Both the position numbers and the translations under genes were made by a program. A stretch of DNA of 46,018 bases, taken from positions 1-46,018 of the forward strand of contig BDIP01000010.1 in assembly GCA_003568945.1 (NCBI GenBank). The letters are read 5' to 3'. Positions 32,036-42,365 of the stretch are shown here, in pieces. Every line of letters starts with the position of its first letter. Positions within the stretch are counted from its first letter, which is position 1. The notes beneath the pieces are model-generated. The model saw only the letters and a list, made by a program, of their open reading frames with translations, was not told the DNA's origin and made no database searches. Source of the DNA: Kipferlia bialata. Taxonomy: Eukaryota; Fornicata.

Positions 32036-33637
32036 TTAACTGCACGACTGGCGGAGTGACTGCATCATAGTCTCTGAGGTACACCCTCTCCCCACTAGGC
32101 CATGCATTATGGTACTCAGACTGACAGCATAGTAGGATAGCTCCCCACACTCCGCAGCCATACCCTCCACCACCTGTTGGTACACACCCCACTGGGATGG
32201 GGTTAGGGGGGAGGGTTGGGTATCTGCATCTACCTCATTTGCACAATCTGACTCCAGTTGAGTGTGGATGGCATCCCAACGGTGTCTGTCAGCCATCTCC
32301 CCCACATACTCACCCCTGCACACCTCTCTCTCTGCCTCTGTCTCCCTGTCTAGCATGCACCTCATGGGGATGAACAGGTCCACAAAGCTGGGGTGGTCAG
32401 AGGGAAGGGGTACGTATACATAATGGATGAAGAATACTACCTGTTGGGAGTCCTGTACAGAGAGTCTATGGCCTGAACTGTGTGTGACATGTCAGTGTTA
32501 TACATGTCACAGTAGGCTGGAACTGTCTCCGTACTGGTATAGTTACCCATGAACTGGAATATGGGTAGATCAGCCATACCTGGTGGGTAAGGGGGACAAC
32601 ACGTAGGACATTAGTGAAGCATTGATCATACACGTACCGTCCACATCCCCGTACTGCTGTACATGGCTGTCTGTGACTATGTCTGTGACAGATGCATACT
32701 GGTCAGACAGAGTGGTGCAGGGTGCAGAGGGGGACTTAGGGTGAGAATATGTGGGTATAGTATGGATGGATGTGACCTATACACCCAGTACCTCCACCCC
32801 AGTGACCCATGCGATGGAGTACTCATCTGCAAGGTATGTCTGCAGGGTGTGGTCGTAGTATATGCTGTACGAGTCCTCCCCAGGCAGGGCAGCCGTGGTG
32901 GCATACACTCCTATATCTGAGGGCAACAGGTCCTGGAACATGCTCCCACTGTGACACGACTGTAGGGTCAGCATATAGCCAGTTCACCAATGGAGAACAG
33001 TAAGGAGATGCATAGGTGTGAGAGATATACACCCACATTAGACACTGGCCCATGTATATACTCTCATAGCCTTCAATGAGTGTGCTCCCAGTATACTACT
33101 CACCTCCAGGTAGAACACCATGCGCCTGTACATATCCGTGTCGTGCATGTGCTGTATGGCCCCCATCATCTCATGGGCAAAGAGGAAGGAGGCATGGGGG
33201 AACAGCACATACCCCACACCCCCGTGGTCATCGAGGAATATGAACACATCGTCTGAGGGGCCAGAGGCCAGTGTCCTGCCCGACCCGTTGGTTGTGATAG
33301 GCACCTCACCCCTTAGTACTGATAGGAAGGTGTCCTTGGTGACATCAGTGCCACAGTAGTCAATGGAGAGACCGTCATATACATTGGGGCTGGGGGTGAG
33401 GCGGGGTACAGTGATCAATGCTCAGGCAATCTGGTGTGGTACAATGAATGGACTATTCAAATTACTCACCCGTCTGGCACGTTCCTGACGTATCCCGGCT
33501 GTGCATTGTGTGTGTCGTATGCAATGTCATCATAGGCCATGACTATGATGTTGGACGGGTGCACGTGGCCATACCCCACCAGGGTCTGGTAGGCATGGTA
33601 TACATCGGCCTGGTGTCTGTAGTTGGTCCAACCCTTG
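32036..33637 (-). CDS. Legumain-type cysteine peptidase (family C13), N-terminus missing
   Basis: Six exons in phase: 33637-33470, 33389-33104, 32959-32792, 32734-32638, 32579-32441 and 32387-32036 (TAA), about 403 aa. It begins at the conserved SKGWTNYRHQADVYHAYQTL and continues with HPSNIIVMAYDDIAYD, PGYVRNVPDG, NVYDGLSIDYCGTDVT, the catalytic His in DDHGGVG and the catalytic Cys in ESCHSGSMF, then YATTA and a SHVQQYGD block. It ends with a Cys-containing helical region like the legumain activity-modulation domain. Active site and fold are intact, so it should be an asparaginyl endopeptidase of a lysosome-like compartment. Missing are the signal peptide and first beta strand (about 30 residues), which would lie 5' of the first exon. 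There a 350-base intron-like stretch and a poly-G run lead instead to an unrelated LCAT-like N-terminus. Confidence 0.87.
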
Positions 33638-33987
33638 CTGGGGGTCAGAATACAGTGAGAACTTAGATTTCCATCTTGGTATTACTACTCGTACGCCCTG
33701 GCGGTCAGGAGGGGGCAGCCACATAGTGGTCCAACGTGGGATATGAGTACACTGCGGCTTGATACTATCAGCAATAATTGGGAATTGAATATAGTAGTAT
33801 ATCGGACAAGAATAGATACTTGACAGGAATGGTATCCACCCACTGTGTAAACATAACAGGGGAAATGCCCAAAGCGACTGTGAGAGAATTGGTGATAGGC
33901 TGTGGCTATTGTATTTGGCACAAAGGCGACAAAGGGATAGAGACACAATACAAACCAGGTCGAAGATGGGGGGAGAACGATGGGGGG

Positions 33988-33988
<1 letters not shown>

Positions 33989-34033
<45 letters not shown>
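33989..34033. repeat. Poly-G tract (45 G) between two mismatched gene parts
   Basis: Forty-five G (C on the coding strand) lie between the LCAT-like N-terminal exons and the legumain exons. It has the same appearance as the runs at 2966, 20625 and 36952. Confidence 0.9.
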
Positions 34034-34034
<1 letters not shown>

Positions 34035-34141
34035 CCACTCCCACATGGGATAAGACGCAACGTGTGCTACCAAGATAGGAGAGAGTTGAACCACTATAAG
34101 ATAGGCCACTATACAACACTGAGTCCATACACTACACACAC

Positions 34142-34439
34142 CTGAACACTCCCTCTCTGTGTGTCCCCATCAGGAAGTGCTGCATGGCACAGTCAGAGTC
34201 AACCACCCTGGGATACACCTGCATAGAGGCCCCTGTCTCGGTCCAGACGGCATTCAGCATGGGTGAGGGGGATATAATAAATATGAGGGGGATATAATAA
34301 ATATGAACACGTGATAGATAGTAACAACTGGAACACGTCAGTCATTACCATACCTTGTGCTGCCGTATCCAGGTACCACTATCACGGGATAGCGCACCGG
34401 AGCCCGGATAGACTGCTCGGCAATGCCAGTGGCATCCAT
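34142..34439 (-). CDS. N-terminal fragment of an LCAT/PDAT-like acyltransferase
   Basis: Exon 1 is 34439-34354 (ATG, donor GTATGG) and exon 2 is about 34258-34142 (donor GTGTGT). Together they read MDATGIAEQSIRAP, PVIVVPGYGSTR, then LNAVWTETG and PRVVDSDCAMQHFL. The PVIVVPGxGSxRL-A start and the following D-x-x-C segment match the N-terminal beta strand and lid region of lecithin:cholesterol/phospholipid:diacylglycerol acyltransferases; the catalytic Ser-His-Asp region is not present. Exon 2 lacks a normal AG acceptor: the expected position reads CTCACCCATG. Its end is phase 2 and could splice to the legumain exon at 33637, but a fused acyltransferase-peptidase is not known to me, and the poly-G run between them makes an artefact more likely. 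Confidence 0.55.
34262..34302. repeat. 20-base direct repeat in an intron
   Basis: GAGGGGGATATAATAAATAT occurs twice in tandem inside the first intron of the LCAT-like fragment, next to its aberrant acceptor. On the minus strand each copy ends in CCCCCTC, so the second copy again duplicates a splice-site neighbourhood. Confidence 0.7.
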
Positions 34440-35653
34440 GGTGGTTGAAAGGAGTATGCATCACTCTGACCCTTTCACACCTACATCGATGAATGGTCTT
34501 TTGAAAGGGTGTAGACTACACCGTGTAGTAACAGCGAGCCTATCTCAGTGACCGTGACAAGACTGGGATATTAACCCTATTGTCTATGCTACGCCGAACG
34601 CCTACTAATCCGGTACCTACATACTCTACTTGCAGCATTAGAACACTAGTAGTGTCACTACTCCCAGTATCAGGTCAGAAGTGCAAGTCACGACTCTATA
34701 GAGTTCTTGAATGTATACATCAGAGTCTGATGATCAGACACCTGGAATTGTTTTGATACTAACCATCAGTTGCATACTACTACCAGACACACACATCACT
34801 GGTAGATACACCGGCGGTATGGGTGTATTGAATGCATTGAATGCCCGAATTGTTGGAATCCTAACCGCATTACATTGAGTGTGAGAATGATACCTCCGAG
34901 CTGACATGATAGTACTATATCTCTCACTTCCATAGGTGTCGAAGGTTCTTCCCATTGTGTGAGCCCAAATATAGTCAATACTAGAGTGGTAGAATACTGT
35001 CTATAGTCTTAGAGTGGGATAATCTATAGCGAGATAGTACCCAATACTCCTGTACCAAGAGGACTCGATAGTATCTGACTCTCAACATGGCGTAGGAGAT
35101 TCACGGATAGTTACTGTCGGGAATCACCGGTTGCCCCGTTTACCACCGTTGAGACTGGGAAACAGCTGATAAGTAGCTAAATAGAAGCTGCATAGTTGCC
35201 TTACATGAGAATCTCAAGATGAGATGTATAGACTGTGGACTTGTTAGGTCCTAACAAGTATCCTAACTTAGGATCCATGGTGGCTATGTTCATTCTTGGG
35301 TTACTCTATCTTGGTAACATGAGTACTTCATATGGATATAGGAGTATGTGAAAACAACACGCGTAATAGTTAAGGGCACCAGAGGGCTACTGGCCTGTTA
35401 TTATACTTGTACCGATTTAGGTTTCTACACTCTGTGACGGTAAAGAGACTTGCTAACCTTAGCTTTCCCCTTCAGTTCATGGTCATCCTTCCCACTAGGA
35501 TGTTACCAGCCTGGGAATCCCCGGATACGTAACTGCCAAGATACCATGACAACACACAAACACACACAAACACCGTAGTCTATCAACACAGCAATACAAT
35601 GGGACACAAAACACACAAGAAAGCTCATATACACATGACGACCGCCCTCCAAC
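34440..35653. repeat. 1.2 kb gene-free region with palindromes
   Basis: No exon chain is seen. Perfect palindromes: 34508-34522 (arms GGTGTAG), 34648-34662 (AGTAGTG), 34725-34739 (GTCTGAT), 35239-35259 (arms ACTTGTTAGG, centre T) and 35260-35274 (ATCCTAA), the last two directly abutting. Even palindromes such as ACTCTATAGAGT and ATGTATACAT (about 34692-34720) also occur. This region probably contains the promoter of the LCAT-like gene at its left edge. Confidence 0.7.
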
Positions 35654-36920
35654 CTAGAGTCTGCTTGTTGGATAGTCCCCGGCAAAGGCCTCGTCCATGA
35701 ACACATTGCGGTAGAAGACTAGGCCATTGGGCCCCTCATCTCTGCACACGGTACATGCCTCCTCCAGCCTCAACAGCACACAGTCGGCAAGGGGGACAGA
35801 GAGGGAGAGGATCTGGGCCACATCAACAGCAGTGACGTAGTGCAGCCTGCTGTCCCTGTCCTCCATCTCGGCCAGTCTCTCTAGGACGGCAGACGCGGCA
35901 TCGGACTCGGCGGTGGCGGCATCCCTCAGCTGTAGAACAGTGAGACCACCCTTGCCCACGGACCGGTGCACAAGGCCTGGGGTGGGGAGAGAGAGAGAGA
36001 GAGAGAGAGAGAAAGATAGTATGCGTCACTACGATCTTGACATGAAGCTGTGCTCCATATTACATAGACCACACACTACCCACCTAGAGCCTGACCCGAT
36101 GCCTCTGCCGACTTAATGAGGGCAACGGCACCCTTGAAGTCGGTGGGGGAGATGAGGTCTCCGGCCCTGGCTCTGTTGTACAGGGCATAGGCCTCAATCA
36201 GGGTGGTCATGCCGCCTGGGGGTAAGACACTATAAATCAACCATACATGTACTATATAATGCGTCTGTGTATACTAGTAAGAAGGATACTCACAGACACT
36301 GTACCTGGTGTGGTGTTCAGCCTTGGCACCAGTACCCTGCATACATCCTCTGCCAGGTGCTGCTCATAGTCCTTCTGGCCCTGGGGTGTTAGAATGGGGT
36401 GGGTACTGTCATATACAAACAGTGACTAGACCCCTACACCCTCTGTACCTTGTGCACTGTGGCCACCGTGTCTATCTCAGTCACCATCGTGGCAAAGTCA
36501 GACTCGGCCTCGCTGCTGGACTGGGGGGTAAAGACAGGAAGAGAGATATACAGCACCATACATCAATGAGCTATAAACACTATCCGTACCAGCCCCTTGA
36601 GTTTGGCTGCCAGGGCCACCAGCTTCTCTAGGTTCTCCTCCAGCCCTGTGAACTCATTGCCCTTCTCAAACGCCGCGTCCAGGGTGCTCTGTCTGTCTCT
36701 CTGCCGGGCCTTGTCCACCTGCTTCAACCTTAGGGGTCAGAGGTATATATCTAGTGAGTATATATACCTTTCACCCCAATCCACTATAGTGTAATGATAC
36801 CTTCCCAGCCCACTGGACGTGGCCTGTGCCGCCCCCAGTATGGCTGTGTCTATGTGAGAGAGGAGGGCCGTGGCAGCCTTCTCATCTGTCAGGACCAGCT
36901 TCACCTTGGACAGAGACGAC
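35654..36920 (-). CDS. VPS36: VPS36 (ESCRT-II), C-terminal part; GLUE domain missing
   Basis: Six in-phase exons: 36920-36801, 36728-36590, 36520-36449, 36380-36305, 36215-36084 and 35976-35654 (TAG), about 286 aa. Residues after ~130 match the EAP30/VPS36 winged-helix core: GGMTTLIEAYALYNRARAGD with LISPTDF, then GLVHRSVGKGGLTVLQLRD and LEEACTVCRDEGPNGLVFYRNVF. The upstream part (SSLSKVKLVLTDEKAATALL...) is a helical linker. The first exon starts in phase 2, so more 5' sequence is required, but beyond its acceptor (CTTACCCCCAG) lie C runs including the 34-base homopolymer and then sequence without any VPS36-like exon. The ubiquitin/PI3P-binding GLUE domain (about 130 residues) is therefore not encoded here. 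The function, sorting of ubiquitinated cargo into multivesicular bodies together with VPS22 and VPS25, follows from the family. Confidence 0.82.
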
Positions 36921-36951
36921 CTGGGGGTAAGGGGGGGGGGGGGGGTTTTCT

Positions 36952-36985
<34 letters not shown>
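36952..36985. repeat. Poly-G tract (34 G) between two 5'-incomplete divergent genes
   Basis: Thirty-four G, with a further 15 G at 36931-36945. The VPS36 part (left, minus) and the SET gene (right, plus) both lack their expected N-terminal domains on the sides facing this run. Confidence 0.85.
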
Positions 36986-36986
<1 letters not shown>

Positions 36987-37353
36987 GATAGGATATCTGC
37001 TTTGTGGCATATCTTGTTGGGTTGATACCGCCCCGTCCATACACCTAACCCATACACCTTGCTTATACATCTTACCCATCAGGGGGACGTCATTCTGCAA
37101 GAAATTGCTCTGATATCCACAGAGGTTGAGAGACCTACTGGGTTCGGCTTTGGCTTCTTCTCATTCGGGTATGATTGCGGTGGTAGATCTATCATCATTG
37201 CATCTTGATACACATAATATGATAACAACTCATTTCGGTCCAGCCCCCCCTCTTCCACAGCGTACGCAAGTGAACATCCACCATCCTCTCCCCCCACCTG
37301 TCTCTCACCGCCTCTTCTACATACATATATGTTGTCCTGTCTCTTATCCAGTG
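36986..37353. other. Unassigned sequence between VPS36 part and SET gene
   Basis: About 370 bases with no phase-consistent exon. The minus strand is open over about 37080-37297, but the translation resembles nothing and has no splice partners. The right end, CTCTTATCCAG at 37343-37353, looks like an acceptor for the SET gene, which implies an exon further 5' that is not present. Confidence 0.4.
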
Positions 37354-40300
37354 GCCCGTCTCCAGCGGAGAGGGCGGCGGCGATGAAGGGTAATGTAGAC
37401 AGAGAGCTAGCCCTTTGCTCAGATGCTCAGAGACAGGAGTTCTTTGCTCTGTCAGACGCCAGGAGGTAGGAGAGCACCTACAAATTATAGCATAGAGTTA
37501 TACACTACATATATTTAGAAGTGTACTGTCAGGCGCTGTATGTACTCCGCACCCTCACCTCCAGCCAGGACTATTACCTGAACGAGCAGTCCTCTCTCGG
37601 CATCATGATGACCAATGCTTTTCTGTCTCATTCGGGAGAGAACATGCTGCTGTTCCCACTGACGTCTAGGTGGGTTACATATTCCCCACTTCTTCGCATC
37701 CCTCCCCCCTGCCCTCTCGCCACGTGATATCCGTATTGGGCTGATGTGTTCCCCCGCTTAGTCTCTTGCTCCTTACTTCCATTGACTCATTCTGACATCA
37801 GGATGAACCACTCATGTGCCCCCAATACCCTATGGCAGGAAGTCACCACTCCCGAGGTACCTATTCAGTCACCTTCTCCCTCCAGTCACATTTGTAACAC
37901 TTATCTCCCTAAATTAGGTATTACTGTATTATGGTTTGTCTTAGTTATCATTCACGTACTACCCATACATTACTTCTCTGATCCCAGGGGGTCAGTATAG
38001 TGGTGAGAGCGGCAAGAGACGTCCCTGCTGAGGAGGAGCTCACCATCTCGTACATCCACTTGTGGTATGGCATTTGTCGTTTATGTGTGCTTCTCATATG
38101 GGGTGAATATATATGGGTATAAATGAAGTCAGATCTCTGATTGTGTCTCCATTTCCCTAGCTACCTGACCCTCTCTTTACTTTCAGGTCAAGCTTCGATG
38201 AGCGTAAGTCTGAACTGGCCAACACCTTCCACTTCAACTGCATGTGCCCTACCTGCAGCCTTGAGGGAGAGGAAAGAGAGAAGTCCGACTCTCGCAGGAA
38301 GCAAGGGTTCTCCTTGATTAAGAAGGTATGTATATCAAGTACGCTATGAGTTGTTACTCCTTACCCCTGATGGCACTCCTGCTACCCCCCCCCCCTTCCT
38401 GCTCTGTTGATACCTCTAATACTCCAGATCCGCCAGGAGGCAGTCGGGATGTTCAACTCAGAGGAGAAGAGTCAGCACCGTGCTCTACTCGAGATGGTGA
38501 CCGAGGTACGTGGTAGAATGTATATGTGACGCATGCCACTATGCTTCGAATGTGTGTGGTACATACTCATTGTTATGTCTCACTGACTCAGGTCATTCAG
38601 CTTCATGACACCGAGTTTGACGCCATTGTTGAGGACTGCGTCTATTGGTACGTGTTTTGCTCCTATGGCATCCACAACACAACAGGATAATATCATACAT
38701 ACCAATGGGATGCGTTATGACCAGAAGTACATGTTGTCATTATCACTCGTGCCACTTCTCCTAACCAAAGGTACGAGGTGGCAATGCTCTGCTCCCTGCT
38801 CCTGGGTGATACCTCAGGGGCTAAGGGATATGCGGCAGAGGCTCTGAGGAGCAAGGTATGAGTACTGTAAGTGCCTCTTTGCTCATCTCTCACACTTCAG
38901 CTTCTCCTTGACGGACCAGAAGCGGCTTGTCACAACAAGAGATACGTAGAGGTGGGTATATTGGGCTGGGACCCCCACTGGGGTATTGAATATATACATT
39001 CACCATTATGTTACCATTTCTAAGCCCTCAATGGTTCCCTTCCTCCAAATACTGACTCTGGGCACACTGATGTAACATAAGTCTTATGTATATATATATA
39101 TATATATTGATTGCTCACCCACAGTCCCCCACCAGTCACCCAGCAGCCGTTGCCCTAGGTCTCGGTTCCTATGTCATCAGGAGGTGGGTGCCTCTTTCCA
39201 TTCATTGTGGATATACGGTGTGTTACAATTATATAGTAGCGCGTCTCCAATCTCAGTCTTCCCGATGGTGTCCATGCCCCCTTATGTCTCGAAGTTCCTG
39301 GGCCATTCCGCATCGCACCTGTACCCGGAAAAGGGATGGGTTTGGTTGCGACTCGGCCACTTATCAGGGTGAGCTGTCAATATCTGTCAAACGTGAATCT
39401 GCTTGGCAGCTTTAGTTAAATACCGATATACTGCTCTGTCCCTTGTTGCCGTCTTCCGACTCTACCTCACCATAGGGCGAGTGCATTCAATATGAGGCTC
39501 CTCTTGTGATACTTGGGAAGGCGGAGAGGAACCGCTGGGACGGGGTAGGCACTCACATGTACGGATATGATATTTATGATCTATAGTAGGGTTGGGTAGA
39601 TGCATTGAGTTTAGGTTGTCCCAGATATACAATCGTTCACCATACACCGACAAACTGTCTTACAGCAGCTATGGTGCCCTGATCCAGGAGAAGCTCATGT
39701 ACCTGACTCAGTCACAGGAGGAGACATTCTGGAGCTTTAGACCAGCCGGGAGGTATTAGAAACGAGTATTTGTTTCTCTCTTCCTTTGAGACTTCTTAGT
39801 GTTCTGTCACCAATGCAAATGACACATGAAATGATCCATTTCTCTTCCGTACTCATTCCAGTGCATGTACGCCTGCCACAGCCGAGTCCATGCTACGCAT
39901 GTTCACCAGTGGAAATAATGAGGCATATCTCTTTCACGCCTTTCCATGGAGGTACAAATACAAATTTATAGCATTATAACTCAGTTATGCTTCGACAATG
40001 TGTTACGAGTGCAATCTATGTTCGGGTGTGCAAGTATCATATATTGGGTGTGTGACACCTGTTCATTTACTGTAGCATTTGTACATGGCTACCGACATGT
40101 CTCTCCCACCCTAGGATGAACCATTCGTGTGCCCCCAATGTCAGCAACCCGGACGTGGTCTTAGACAAGGTATGTTGCTGGATTCTCACCTATACGCCAC
40201 GCCCTCTCTCCTCAATTCTCTACAATTCCCGGTTTTGTAGAGGTATAATTCATGTGATTAGATAGGATGGTTCTGATGTGTCAATTGATTTCTGACTCAA

Positions 40301-41664
40301 GCAACACAACTCGTTCCATGCTCAGAGAGACATAGAGACCGGAGAGGAGCTGACCGTTTCCTACATGCAATCCGTGTAGTACGGGGAGATATATACGTAT
40401 ATATGTTACTGTAATTAGAAAGAAATACTCTGACACCAGCTCTCCCAGAGCGGAGAGGGACCAAACTAACCGCCGTCTGCCTTATATGAAGTTCAGGTGC
40501 AGCTTTTACACTCATATATATCTCACTGTTAGAGTCCTATTGGTTTCGTCTTCCATCGGATCTCCCTCACTCAGGTGCCTCTGCTCTGTGTGTACTCTGC
40601 CCCGGCCTGAGGCTGCAGCCAGTGACAGAAACAGGCAGAGGATGACCGAGCTCTTCCCCCAGGCATGTGGCGTCTCATGCTGCACTAATTCCCCTCACCC
40701 CAGATGATGGGTGACAAGGGAGTGGCCAAGGCCAAGGTTACAGAGGTGTGTCATGTGAGAGGGAAGAGGGGGGTCAAAACGTGACGTGGTCACATGGGGT
40801 GGTAGCTGTAGTAGCCTCAATCTACTGAGTATGTCTGGTATATGTATTGATAACGTCTCGGGGCCTCTCACCTCCAGCTCATTAGCCTCATTGATCAAGG
40901 GCTCCAGTCTCCAGGCCATCTGCAGGATGTGTACGTTTACAATTGACACATCCACACTCATATATGTACTGAGTTTGATTTATATTCTTTGTGGCTATGA
41001 GTATACTTGTGTTGCATGAGAGAATCCCCAGTAACTTGGCACAAATGATATTAAATCGGTAACTCTATATTCCAAATCCCCTTAACTCAACAATCCAGGC
41101 ACTACAAGGCCATGAAGGACTCGGTGAAGCGCAAGCACTACAAGATGGCCACCTTCCATGCCCTGGAGGCTCTGAAGAACAAGGTAGAGTTCTATTCCGT
41201 GCATTTCTGACCTGATACTAGTAAATCTTTCTCCTTTGTGCACCCTCACTCATCCCAGATGCTGACCGAAGGCGACCACCCTGGGTGTGCCAAGTACAAG
41301 CTGTATGCTGAGGTTAGATACTTTTCACAGGCATATGTGTACATCAACAATCTCTCACCCACAGAGGCCATGGCTAGTGCTGAACCAGGAGGCCCCGGGA
41401 CAGGTTGCCAAGGTAACAATAGCCTACATGTGTATACTATACCCACTACTTCTATGAATTCTCACCCAGCCTCTGGACTACCCATATGTCAACAGGGGTC
41501 CAGGCCTGTCCTTTGCGTATGCCCTCCGCCACTATGAGACCACTCGTCCCGTCAAGAAGGCCCGCAAGCCCAGGTCCAAGACCACAACAACCTCGAAGGG
41601 TGCCGCCAGCGGAAAGAGGGACAGTCGCATGTCTGACAGACTCGCCAAGCAGCCTCATGATTAA
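37354..41664 (+). CDS. Protein with two SET-type methyltransferase domains (5' incomplete)
   Basis: About 24 exons in phase, from an acceptor at 37353 (or ATG 37383) to TAA 41664, about 646 aa. First SET: only its C-terminal half is present, LFPLTSRMNHSCAPNT (MNHSCAPN core), EEELTISYIHLW, and a post-SET Cys cluster FHFNCMCPTC. Second SET: complete, starting PVPGKGMGLVATRPLIRGE (cofactor loop), then HAFPWRMNHSCAPN, TGEELTVSYMQS, and post-SET KFRCLCSVC. The arrangement resembles SMYD-like SET proteins in which an insert separates the SET halves; no MYND zinc finger is visible. The C-terminus is Lys/Arg/Thr-rich (KKARKPRSKTTTT), a possible nucleic-acid-binding tail. Intron 40663-40703 starts with GC (GCATGT). 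The exon at 39476 is extended to a GTACGG donor at 39559 because only this keeps frame. The missing cofactor loop of the first SET suggests lost 5' exons beyond the poly-G run. Confidence 0.78.
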
Positions 41665-42365
41665 GGGTGTAGAATACACCATTCCCCAGCACAGGTCCGT
41701 CAGAAGACCTAGTCTAGGTCTGACCTAGATGATGACCTAGGGACACAATATCCGCATATATGTACTGGCAACTATTCTGCCTCACATCCATCGGAATAGA
41801 TGGTTCTACACTCGATTTTCTCTACTTCTAATAGATTCATTGGACCAAAAACACCTGAGTCGGTGTCTCACACTACCTGATGTCAAAATGAATAATAACT
41901 GACATTGGTTGAGAGAATTCTCTAGAGAGTCTTTGATAGATCGTTGTCATTTTGTATTCAGAATCCAGTTCGTTTCATACACTAACGTGGAAACATCACT
42001 CTCCCACTCCTTGTGTCCTTAGGAGTCCCAAGGACCTTAAGCATCCTTATCTCTGACACATGGGGCAGACTGGGAGGGACAAGAGAATGCAGTTGTACAT
42101 TGGAATCCAATGATATCCAATTTGGATATATATTGGAGTGGGGTATATCCTGGATATGTTTCTATGTGTAAAGAAGAAATTCATAGTATATAGATTCTGT
42201 ACATTTATGATAGAGTAAGAGAGTGGGTAATGTTTACAATAACCACAGTCAATACTTCAAACTATGTAGTCGAGACTGAGATGACTCGGAGACGCTCTAT
42301 TAACAGCTGTAAGAAAAGACAGATCCATGCCAGAGATAGGACTCCTATTATAGGAGATCCATGCA
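41665..42365. repeat. Convergent intergenic space with palindromes
   Basis: Seven hundred bases without exons. Perfect palindromes: 41713-41729 (arms TCTAGGTC, centre T), 42113-42129 (arms ATATCCAA, centre T), 42342-42356 (arms CTCCTAT, centre T) and the even AGAGAATTCTCT near 41923. An imperfect longer palindrome surrounds 42108-42136. These lie beyond the stop codons of both flanking genes. Confidence 0.7.

Noticed and set aside
31800-32192. Open minus-strand frame of 130 codons
   Set aside because: It overlaps the last legumain exon in another frame, has no splice partners and no recognisable domain.
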